From Marisa cornuarietis (lineage: Eukaryota; Mollusca; Gastropoda; Architaenioglossa; Ampullariidae), in the NCBI GenBank assembly GCA_004794655.1, contig SMMW01000125.1, positions 372,001-436,000 of the forward strand: a stretch of 64,000 nt of DNA, in the 5' to 3' direction. Shown here one piece after another: positions 47,128 through 59,100 of this stretch. Every line of letters starts with the position of its first letter. The stretch's first letter is position 1. The translations under genes were made by a program, and so were the position numbers. The notes under the pieces are model-generated. The model searched no databases. It saw only the letters and a list, made by a program, of their open reading frames with translations, and was not told the DNA's origin.

Positions 47128-50100
47128 GTGTGCAGAGATATGAAATATCCAAAACGACAGCGACTTGTGAAGTGGATGATCAAAATTAAGTCACTGTCAT
47201 CTCTGATTAAAACTTTAAGCCCTTTGTTTAGTTAAAATCTTCTTTTAGTCTTATTTTATCTTATAAAATGTGATAATAGTAAGTAATATTGAATAATTAA
47301 TTTAAACAAATTTTAATTTTTAAAAGACTTTTTTTACAAATAAAACAGGACAGCATTTCCAAACAAGCCCAGACATTCTGGCTACAGTGGGTTGAGGCCG
47401 CTTTCCCTGATCTTAACTCTCGCGCCTACTTTCTGCCTCCTGTCTACATCAACCGCGTGCCGATGACCAGACAGTCGACTGTTGGTCAGGATGTTCTTGT
47501 CCTTAACCATCCATCAAGCCAGCAAGCAACCCAGCAAGCAAGCCAGCCAGGCAGCCAGTCATCTATTGTTGTATCCGCCGGCGCTCAAGCTTCCTCGCCT
47601 CAGCCTCCTTCTGTTCAAGACAGTGACGTGAGAGATGATGCGGCCATGCAACATGTTTTCTTATGTCTGCAAGAATTATTTAAGCAAAAACAAGAAGTTT
47701 TGTGTGGAATGACTCAGCTTCTGTTTGGTAAGTACCTGGGAGAACCTTGCTATGCCGCTGCAGCTGCACAGTTTCCCATACCCACCAGCCTGCCATCCGT
47801 CCTACCGCGAAAGTGGAAGCGGGGAGACTTTGATGTCCTTCTTATTCACCGATATTTCGGTTTGGTTGTCTGTGAGGTTAAGGCTTTCGGTGATAATATA
47901 AAAAAGCTAAACATGTCACAGCAGGACACAGATAATAACATCAGAAAAAAGATAGGACAAGCTGTGTCACAGCTGGAAAAGTCGGAGGCCATGTTGTCTC
48001 ACCTGGTGTCTGATATTGCTCCCGGTCTGCGTATCACTAAGACGATCGCTTTGCCAAACATCACGACTTGTCAACTTCAACAGGCCATCTCAAGTGACTC
48101 TCAGCTAATTCAGGTTCTAGCTTCATTTTGTCTTTTTTTTACGAACATCTATACATATAAGCACCATCACGTCATTTTCAATATTTGTATGGATGTTTTA
48201 GAGATATTTTTCACGTACCTGAAACATTGCTAATATTGCTGTTTCGTTTTGTTTCGTTTTGTAAATTTATCAGCATACAAACAGACGATATCTCCAGATT
48301 TTAATCGCTGTTGTGATCCCGCTTTTATCAAAAGCTGCACAATAATTACTGTTTACAATTCGTAAGGCATTGTCATCAGGCATTAGATAAGAGGCTAAAT
48401 ATGTGCAGTCTGATAGAGATGCCTATTGTTAACTTTTCCTTTGTCATGGAGCGCCCTCTAGACGGCACGTTTGTGATGTACGGTTAAGATAATGTTGTCA
48501 AGTCTTTCCGTGCCTACCCAGTCAATACCATGTGATGCTACTATGTAAAGTAATTTCTTTTATATTACATTAATTCTGGCGGCTGTAAAAATCTACGTGG
48601 TTATCATCGTGTTTCTGTAGATAAAGTGAATCTTTTACAGGACCTGTGTCGGTGTCTGGGAACAAGAGACCCCGCCGACATCGCTGGTCTGTGTCTGTGC
48701 ACTGATCAGTTGTCTGACCCCAGGACCCCGTGGGACGTAAGTAGTCACGTGCTGAGGGAACTCGGACACTGGTGGCAGCGACGTGTGGCTGGGGCTGGAC
48801 CTGCCAGTCACATGACACCTGAGGTGTACAAGACGCTGGTAGCCAGGTAAATACTAAGATATCGTTTAAAGGAGTAAGCTCTTAAGTGTACAACAATGTC
48901 GCAAGCTTCTGTTTCGTCCATTCGGTGAAGCAGCAATAAAGACACAGTGCATAGAGAAATATCACAGGTATATCACACCGTGAAACAACATGTTGAAAAA
49001 AGCATGCACACGGTCTAAATACTTACGTTCAGGTCCATACAACGTGCAAGTCTTCGAGAAAACTGTTCAAAATGCAGTCGACTGACTAGATGTAACAAGA
49101 TGAGGCCACTGATGAAAGGTTTCCCATACAAGTACCGAGATAGTTTCAGTATGGACCAGACTATGGCCAGACACTCTTGTTCTATTGTACTGTATCTGCA
49201 CTCCCTTTCTAGCAATCTTTCTACTGATGTAGATAATAGGTAGTAGAGGGTCTTCATGCTGTTGCAACAATACTGCTCCTAGGCCTACGGCACAAGCCTC
49301 CGTTTGGAGGTGGAAAGGTAATGAGAAGTCAGGCAGTCTCAGAATTTCATAACTGGAGAGGTGTGTCTGAATTCCTTCTAGCGCAGCTTGGCAGGCTTGA
49401 GTCCAATTAATAGTTCGAGGACTGTTCCCTTTGATGAGGTCGGAGATAGGAGCGACAAGAGTGACAAAATCTTCAATGTACCTCCGGTAGTAACTTACTA
49501 ATCCCAGTAATGCTCGGAACTGTTTTTTTTATTTTTTTTTATTTTTTTTTTGTAGTGGGGGTCTTGATGTCTATTATTTTCTGGACCAGGCTGTCCATGT
49601 ATAATTCCTATGCGTTATCCTCTAGTGACTGGTCTTCTGGTTTAATCATTTCCTTGAATATATCGCCTTACTTGTTCACTGTCTTGCACTTTTTTTTATA
49701 GATTTAGACAACTCTTCTGCTGTGGTATCCAGTTCATGACGATAGGAGATCAAAGTGTGTTTAAAGTTTCTCACAAGAGCAGGTGGTGTTGCTGTTTTCT
49801 TTTCTTGCGAACTCTCATAATTTTCATCCTTTTGTTCTTGCCTTTCAGTTCAAAGTTCAGCAGTAGGTATTATAATTCTTTGAAAGGTGTTCCATATGAG
49901 TCCTCTACAAATGCCTGTTCTTTCTTGGCTGTTTCAAGCCCTGTCATGAGTTCTATGAAACTCTTTTGATGGATTTCAAGATATGTGGACAAGATGCCAC
50001 TGACTATCTTCTTCTCTGCTATTTCTTCTACTAGCTGGCACTTCAATCCCAGATATTCCTTTTTAGTTTCCCTCCTATCACCATGTCTTTGTTCGAGTTC

Positions 50101-53100
50101 TCTCATTTGCTTTGTCAAACATTCCACTGCTTGGTTAGACTCCACACTGGTTAATTTCTCGAATTCCAGAGATCCTTCCAGGTCTCTAACACGAAGCTGT
50201 ATGTTTTCTGAGTTAAATTTCGTTTCCAGATAAGCTGTTCTTTCTGCCTCGATGTTTCCTTCCAGAGAATTCAATCTTGTGATAGTGCTATCAAGATATT
50301 TCTTTAGTCTTTCCTCTCTTTCCTTGTAGGCTTTGTTATCTGCTGAGGCTCTCAGTAGGTCTTCAGACTGATTCTTATACCTCAACTCCAGTTCATGAAT
50401 CTTTTCCTTCAAATCACCAATGGTCGACTTTTGTTGTTGGCACAGTACAGCCAATCGATCTCTTTACTTTTGGTAAACATCTATCTCAGCCTTGAGTTGA
50501 GCAATTTCTCTGTCCCTGTCACTGATCTCTAATTGCAGTCTACACTCACTTCTTCATCTTCCTTTATGGTCTCTAGTGAGGAGTCGCTTTGTCATAATTC
50601 CATTCGGTTGTTCTTTTTTATATCCCAGTGGACTGAGGGTAGGGTCGAGATTTGAGGTTCCTGCCACTTGCGTTGGAACAGCGGGTGGGTGGTAACCGCT
50701 ACTGTTGTGTCTTTTTTCCCTTTTACACTCGTATCGCCGGATCTGAGGCTGGTGCAAACTTTGGCGATGTGACCAAGTCCTCCAAAGTTGTAGCAATGTC
50801 GCGGTGGTTTCCATTGATCGGGGTGACCTGGACGATTCCGGTCGTAGGATGTTGTTACATCTTTCTGAGCTGTTTCAGGTTGTGACAACTCGCGTTTAGT
50901 CTTGGTCATGTCGAGCTCTGCATTATGACGAGTGTCTCCCCTAGGTTTTGGGTCTCGGGCCCTATTTTGATGGCAATTTCGGGCTATGTGACCAAATTGT
51001 CGACACTGGTAACATTGCCCAGTATGATGAATGGCAAGGGTTATCATGCTTTGGCCGCTGTGGAGGTGTATATACTCTTCGCTTTCGATAGCAGTATAGA
51101 TTCTTGTAGCTAGATTTCTTCAGTGGTGTTGCCCGGCGTTTATCTCTTTTGGACTGATTAGAAGGCGATGATGGTTGGAAGCTGTAGCCTACGTCGACAA
51201 ACATGGTGGCCTCGTTCTGCCTCGCGATGGACTTGTTAGGGTGTGTCTGCCGATAGCGCTCGGCGGTCTTTGCCAAAGCTGCAGCTGTTGGTAAGTCCCT
51301 TTCTCGCAGGAACACCTCTAGGTCTGTTGACAAACTGTGATAAAATTGTTCTCTAACGATCAATTCTCTCAGATTATCATAGTCTTTTGGAATGTTTGTT
51401 GAAATCCTAGCGGTCAACTAATCCCTCTAATCTGATGAGAAATAAAGTCACGGAATCCTTTGCCTGGGGATGCACATTTCGGAATTTCTTCCTATATTCT
51501 TCTTCGGTATCCTGGAACATCATTAATAAGTCTTGTTTTTATTGTTCATAGCTAGCTTTGCCTTTGATATTTAAGGTGCAGTACACATCCAAAGCTCAAC
51601 CTTGCAAGTGAAGGGCTAAATGCAGGGGCCACAGTTCTGCTAACAAATTCAATAGTCGGGCTTGACTTTCGAACTTACACAAATAGGCGTAGATGTCGCA
51701 GCTATCTTCTTAAAACATTGGTATTTCTGGAATCTGTCCCTCTGGAATAGTGTATCTTTGCTCGTGGCTGGAATAGTCGTGCCTTGATTCTGAACTCAGC
51801 TTCTTTTTCTCCAACTCAAACACTCTTTCCGCTTGTCTGTCTCTAGCGGTCATTTTAGCTTCTTTTGCTTTAGCTATATTGTCAGCTGTTTCCTTCTTAG
51901 TTAAGCTCTCTGCTTCTTTCTTTTTGGCTAATCTCTCAGCTTCTTCCTTCTTAGCCAATCTCTCTGCTTCTTTCTCTTTGGCTAATCTCTCAGCTTCTTC
52001 CTTCTTAGCCAATCTCTTTGCTTCTTTCTTTTTCGGCTAATCTCTCAGCTTCTTTCTCTTTGGCCAATCTCACAGCTTCTTTCTCTTTGGCTAATCTCTC
52101 AGTATATCTGTCCTGCCTTTCAATGCACTGAAATACATACTTTGTAAGGGCTTCGTCTTTCAGTCCCTCGTTCACAAAGTCGGCTACCTCCCTAATGGAT
52201 TCAGCCATGGTTAATACCTATCCAACACAATTACTCTACTAGGTTTACAAAAGGGAGCACTCTACTATCTAAGCTTCTAATAAGTACAACCAGAATTGCA
52301 ATAAGTCTAAGCTACTGGCATGTCAACATCAATCATACATAAAATTATCCTTCATGAATGCAACTGGGTTACAAAGTAACATCAATAGCTATAGTACTAT
52401 AGTAGTCTCAGCTATAGTAGTCTTAACTTATTCAAAACAAGTCACTCAGATTTCTAGATCTATAAACAATCCTAAAGTACCGCATGAGTACATCAAAATA
52501 ATCAATAATAAGTGAACACGCAAGGCCCAGAATTTTTTTTTTTAAATAGAGCAAGACAGATAACTGTGACATTACGCTGAGCCTTCCTCCGCTAAGACCT
52601 GCTATAGTCATCTTCATTCTAACTGAACAACTCATCATCAACATTAACATCTATTTCACAATCACTTCTATTCACTAATCTGTAGGCTGGTGATGTCTTT
52701 CCGCCTTCCATGACGCTAACGCTCATTTCCTTAGAATAAAAATAATCATTCTCACTAACGCTGTTTCTACGGTTAGCTCTGCTTCTTTCACCACTTTTCA
52801 CTTGACCAGCGTCCCCTTTCTCTTTTCCTTCTAATGCTAGCCTAAGCTTCTCACGCGCTGCTGCTAACAGCTCCTGGCGTTCCTTTTCTCGCTCGGCGTA
52901 TTCTCTTTCTCGTGCCTTCTTACATTCGGCATACTTTCTTTCACGTTCGGCATACTCTCTTTCTCGTGCCTTCTTGCGTTCGGCATACTCTCTTTCACGT
53001 TCGGCGTACTCTCTTTCTCGTGCTTTCCTACTTTCTCTCCGTTCTTCCCACACTTTCTTTTCTTCTCTCCAGTACATCATTTTGTCACTCACAAACTTTT

Positions 53101-56100
53101 CGAGTTTGCTGCCACTATACTCATACTTTAGCGCCTCTGCTCTTAACTTCTCTCATCTCCCGCTCGGTTACCAAATATTCCGGGGGTATCCTAAATACTT
53201 CTCCTATCATGAATTTCGAAAAATCTCTGTTACGGCACTCCTATACGTAGCAACACTGTTACGCTGACACCTACGCAGTTCCTTACTACTAGAGTGATCT
53301 CTCTTGTCGTTGCTGGCTTTACACAATTGCCTGATTACCATGCGACCTTACTAAGCTCTTACACAATTGACAATTCAAAAAATCCACACAACAATAACAC
53401 TTCCACACCTTCACTTAAGCACAGCTAAGTATAAAATACAACCTGTGCAAGTACTGCGAATCTAACGCACTTGCTTCTAAAAAAAAAAACAACCAATGGC
53501 ATTAGTAACAGCACTGTAATGGAATGTACGCTCACGTCTCGACCAGCCTAAACAGGACGCTCTGGTTCGGACAATGCTTGTCTAGCTCTCACTACACGGA
53601 TAGATACTCTGAAAATTTCCACTTAAGTCAGGAGTTCAATCCCGGACGAGCCCCCAAATGTGACAGTATCCCTGGTCTTTCAACCAGAACGTGAATACTG
53701 GCCCCGGGGAATGGGCACGTGGGCACTAGTTACTCAACACTAGCCGCCCACGTCAACATTAACTGCAGGGGAAAACACACGATAATCACACGTCGGTCAT
53801 TCAATTACACAACTTGGCTCACGAGCCCCCACCCCTGCTCTTCCCCAAACACAATACTCAACGACGTGTGATTTCAATGTAACAATAAAGAAAAGATTTA
53901 TTAATTACAAAAGCATTTCAAACAAAACACAATCAAATGGACTCGTCTAGGGGGGTCCCAATACTATCCATGCTAGAGCATACTTCCGATGTTACAGTGC
54001 TGTTGCCTCTCTTTACAAATACCATACACACTCGCAAGCACACCAACTTAGCTCTGTTACAGCTGGTTTGTTGAGAGTCCAATACTTCAGTTGACTGCCA
54101 CGACACACTGACGATTTCCCTTCGAAGTGATGTCTGATGGTCTGACGTCTTCCTCCCTCGAACTGTTACCACGTCAGAGAGCCACGACTGCTTCTCTTGG
54201 TGACCCAGATTCGAGCCTTGTACCACTCGAGGTACACACGTGGGTTCTTCGACGGCTATAATGCCACGTACAGCCGCCAAACGAACACCACCACAGACGG
54301 TCTCAGCCCTTGAGAACCGACGACTTCTAGCGGCCTCAACGTTGAGCCTTTACCTCTCACACCGGTAGAGCGAGCCCACAGTCACTCAGCCCTTTCCTCT
54401 CCACGACAACAGCAGGCAGTCTTGACAGTCCGTTGCCAATTACTTGCCTCCTTCTCTCAAGGTTCTCTAACCCGACTTCTTTCCTCCCGAGTCTTGCCCT
54501 CGTGGCTAAGACTTGGTCCGAGGCAGAAGTGTAGCTGGCGTTAGAAAGCTGAAGTCGCTTTGGCTGGTGACCCGTTGCTCCCCCACTCAGACGTTCGCCG
54601 AAAAGCCAGCGAAATGTGTTCTTGTCTCTCTATTTAAGACTTTGTTGACGTTAGCCAGCCATCGGTCACGCATGGCGGCCGAAATCACTTAGCACCTTCT
54701 GTTCCACGCGTCCATTTAGGCGTCCATACAAAAACATACGCCCCCTACTTCCTTGCCAAAGGGCTTCAGGCTTGTCAGCAAGGCGCTCTAGACACTAAGT
54801 GGGCAGATTGTTACCTACCCCCTCGAGTTATCTCATGACAGCACAGGGCATGTCACTAGGTTCTGTCCTAAAAAGGTAGATAGGCGGACAACACACCGAG
54901 GTGTGAAATGTTATAGTTGCGGTGAGCTGGGTCATCTTTCACGTCATTGTCCCCATGGCAACGAGTGGCGTGGGGCGGTCAACGCTGACACAGTTCGGCG
55001 CGGTGGACACAGCGACCAGAGGTTAGCTGAGGTTAGCGACAGAGATCGTAGCGAAAAGAAGCGAGTCAGGCGCGAGAAAGAACGAGAATATGAGAGAAAG
55101 ATGCGCCGACTAATGGAGATCAGAATAGAGGATAGTGATTTTGATGAGGTTGGTAATTAAAAGTCAGACGGCAAGATAGCGAGCAGCCTGATAGAGGCTG
55201 AGATAGAGACTAGCGAGACAGGTGCTAGCAAAGGAGATGCTAACGAGATGACGACTAGCGAGATCGGGACTAGCGTGATAGAGGCTAGTGGGGCAGAAAC
55301 TAGCAAGGAGGAAATTAGTGAAGTGGATGCTAGTGGGTTAGAGACTAGCGAGGAGGATGCTAGCGTGGTTGTGTCTAGCAAGGAAGATGCTAGTGAGGTA
55401 GAACTCAGCGATAGAGAGGTTCGCGAGGCGGATGTGTGTGTGTTAGAGGCTAGCGAAGATGTGGCTAGCGATGGAGACGCTAGCGAGATAGGTGTTAGTG
55501 ATGAAGTGGCTAGCGAGGTGGGTGCAAGCGATGATGAGACTTGCGAGCGAGATGTTAGCGATATGAAGGCTAACGATGCAGATACTAGCGAGAGCAAAGC
55601 TAGTGAGTTAGTTGCTAAAGCTGATGAGGTGAACACTAGCGGGAAGGAGGCTAGTGGAGTAGGAACTGGCGAGGAGGCCAGCGGGAAGGAGGGTGTTATC
55701 CAAGAAGTGGAGATTACCCGTGAGAAAGGAGGTTTAGGGGATGTAGATATTCCTAATCTTCTAGTGTGCCAAGCCGGGCATAACCACGCTGATGATAGGT
55801 CACTGCAAGGAGGGGACCTAGGACTTGAACAGACGCGTGCACGAGTTAGCGGTGCCGGGTCGTTACTGACAGCCGGATGTAGCGACCGCGAGACGCGCGG
55901 GCCGGTTGGCAGTGCAGAATCGCTGCAGGGAGGTGACAGCGGCAATCGCAAGAGGCGAGCGCCGACTGTCGTGAAGAAACCGCTGCAGGTGGGTGACAGC
56001 GGCCATCGCAAGAGGCGAGCGCCGAATGTTGTTGAGGAACCCTTGCAGGCGGGTGACACTGGCAGTCTTGGAAACCAAGCGCCAGTTGTCGAGGTAGGAG

Positions 56101-59100
56101 ACAGCGGCCCTCGCAAGATGCGAGCGCCGACTGTCGTTAGGGAACCACCGCAGGTGGTGGACAGCGGCAATCGTAAGAGACGAGCGCCGCCTGTCGTTAT
56201 GAGGCCGTTGCAAGCGGATGACAGAGGGCGTGGCGAGAGGCGACCACTGACTGTCAGTAAAGGACCGCTGCAGACGGGGGACTCTTGCAGTCCTGATAGT
56301 CAAGTGCCAGTTGGCAAGAGAGGACCACTGGCGGGTGACAGTGGCCAGCAAGAGATGCGAGCGCCGCCTGTCGTTAAGAAACCGTTGCAGGCGGGTGATA
56401 GCGGCTATCGTGAGGTACGTGCGCCGGCTGTCAGCGTGGAGCCGCTGCATACGAGCGACACTGGCACCCTTTCAGAACAAGTGCCAGTTATCAGTATAGT
56501 ACCTGTACAGGCAGAGGGCTCTGGCAGTCCAGAAGGACTAGTGCCGGTTGTCAGCAATGTGCCATTGCAGTCAGGAGACAGTAGTGATTACAAAGAGCTA
56601 GGGCCAGTCGTCTGTGGGTTGTCACAGACAGTTGACGTAGTTAGTTGCAACAAGGAAGTGGTTGCTGGCAGTCGTGTCCCAGCTGTCATGACAGACGGTG
56701 AGCCGGGTTCAACTGTAAGACCGGCAGGCACGCTAAGAAGTAAGGACAGGGAGGTGGGGACGAATAGGAGAACACAGGTGAACTGGCGCCGCAAGAAGAA
56801 GTCGTATGTAAAGGTACGGGTAAAGCATGAACCAGCGAAGCAGCAGAACCAGGGTCTTGTAGCAGCAGGACGAGTACCTGGCGGGTTTGTACCTGCGAGG
56901 AAACGCAGGGTCATAAGATTTTCAGGAGGAGGTGGCAACAGGAAGTCACCGTTAGACATGCGTAGGGGACGAAGACCGCAGGTGAAGATGCGGCTGTCAA
57001 GGGGTCAGGCATCGGGTCACGCAACGATTCGTTGCAACCAGGACCTCTGCGAAAGGACCGAAAATTACAATGAGGGTAAAGGACCATGGGAAAGCAAGTT
57101 CCCGGGTGCACCTTCGTGCGATGGTGAAGGAACTTCATGGTGGCGTTTATGCCACAATAGTTGCTGAAACTAGCAAAGCCGGGCTAGTGGTAGGAACAGT
57201 GGAGACAGGTTGCCACCAACGTGAAAGGAGGAGGTTCAGGACCCACAGACCACCGGATCAATGGAAACGGAATGGTTTGCGTGAGTCAGCTGCTAGTGTT
57301 AGGGAGATAAGTCTACCACCTGTCAGTAAGAAACCAGGTAGGAAGAAGGTGATTAGCATTAGTGAAAGAGACCGCTGGCAGGGAGTTAGTGAGCTGGTAT
57401 GGTGTTGTTTTAGAGATAGTGGTTGGTGCCTGATGTTTGTACTTCACGCTGGTAAGGCCGACAAGTGGCCAAGTATGTGGATGCTTCTATGGCAAGGATG
57501 GAGACCACACGCATGTTGTGGAAAAGAATTCAGAGACGTACTGTCCTCCGTAGCATTGTTAATAGTCACGTGTGTGATGGCATCATGGAAGGCGGGGACA
57601 CCTCACCTAATTGATGGCTACACTCTAGCAAGAGTGGGGCAGGTGGAGAGTTGCAGAACGCAACTGGCTGCTGCATTAGTCGATGCAGTAGTTGCAAGCT
57701 GCCTGGTTATGATTATGATCGCATCTCTTGCTGCGGTAAGCGCGAAGGAGTGCGCTTTTAGCATTGGGGTGTGTGAGGCGGCGTAAGTGGGGTAGACAGA
57801 AACCCGACAGAATTCCCCTGTAGATTACGGTCTAGCATGGGGGTAAGATGGGAGTGAGAGGGAGAGAGGTTAGTCTCTAGTTAAAGATGACCAGTGGTAT
57901 GTAGAAAGTATGTTCATTTAATTTGCTATGACTTCAGGATGTAGGTATTGATGTATCGATTGATGTGAGGATGATGTTGGAGTTTTGTAAGTTGTTAAAA
58001 AGGATAAAGTAAATGTGTGCATTGTTACCTTCCTAGTTGAGTGAAATCGGGGATTTCACTTTTAGCATGGGGGTGTCATGAGATAACTCGAGGGGGTAGG
58101 TAACAATCTGCCCACTTAGTGTCTAGAGCGCCTTGCTGACAAGCCTGAAGCCCTTTGGCGAGGAAGTAGGGGGCGTATGTTTTGGTATGGACGCCTAAAT
58201 GGACGCGTGGAACAGAAGGTGCTAAGTGATTTCGGCCGCCATGCGTGACCGATGGCTGGCTAACGTCAACAAAGTCTGGGGAGAGGGGAAATATTCCTCG
58301 GGGCAGACCGCACGTGGTTCCCGCCAAACCACGTAATAGGACAGGGGGGAGGGAGGTTTAGCCACCTGACCGCAACCACCTGTAGGCGTGGCCTGTGGTC
58401 AGAGAGAGATCTCCTCCTGTCGTTTGCTGACTCTAATTGTAGCTGATTGGATGATGAGTTATTGACCAATGGCATCCCTCGTTGTATGTATCTGTGAGAA
58501 TGTGGAGAGATAAATAGAGAGACAAGAACACATTTCGCTGGCTTTTCGGCGAACGTCTGAGTGGGGGAGCAACGGGTCACCAGCCAAAGCGACTTCAGCT
58601 TTCTAACGCCAGCTACACTTCTGCCTCGGACCAAGTCTTAGCCACGAGGGCAAGACTCGGGAGGAAAGAAGTCGGGTTAGAGAACCTTGAGAGAAGGAGG
58701 CAAGTAATTGGCAACGGACTGTCAAGACTGCCTGCTGTTGTCGTGGAGAGGAAAGGGCTGTGTGACTGTGGGCTCGCTCTACCGGTGTGAGAGGTAGAGG
58801 CTCAACGTTGAGGCCGCTAGAAGTCGTCGGTTCTCAAGGGCTGAGACCGTCTGTGGTGGTGTTCGTTTGGCGGCTGTACGTGGCATTATAGCTGTCGAAG
58901 AACCCACTGTGTACCTCGAGTGGTACAAGGCTCGATTCTGGGTCACCGAGAGAAGCAGTCGTCGCTCTCTGACGTGGTGACAGTTCGAGGGAGGAAGACG
59001 TCAGACCATCAGACATCACTTCGAAGGGAAATCGTCAGTGTGTCGTGGCAGTCAACTGAAGTATTGGACTCTCAACAAACCAGCTGTAACAGAGCTAATT

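Larger units (their letters stand above)
49015..54840 (-). mobile_element. Gypsy-type LTR retrotransposon, minus strand, truncated
   Basis: In element orientation: 5' LTR (54840-53659), tRNA-Pro primer site, leader, an upstream ORF, gag with CCHC knuckles, a coiled-coil segment, and the end of RT plus RNase H. Protease, most of RT, integrase and the 3' LTR are missing; the element breaks off at about 49015 in gene B's intron. It is not autonomous. Its LTR is close to identical with the LTR at 58074-59487, apart from a 232-bp deletion. Confidence 0.8.

Noticed and set aside
55157..56170. 337-aa Ser/Leu/Thr-rich ORF on the minus strand
   Set aside because: It is the antisense shadow of repeats in the 639-aa plus-strand ORF; zinc knuckle, polypurine tract and LTR orientation all support the plus strand.
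57070..57786. Retroviral-type envelope gene
   Set aside because: Two hydrophobic segments alone are insufficient: no signal peptide, no furin-like site, no fusion peptide or CX6C motif was seen.
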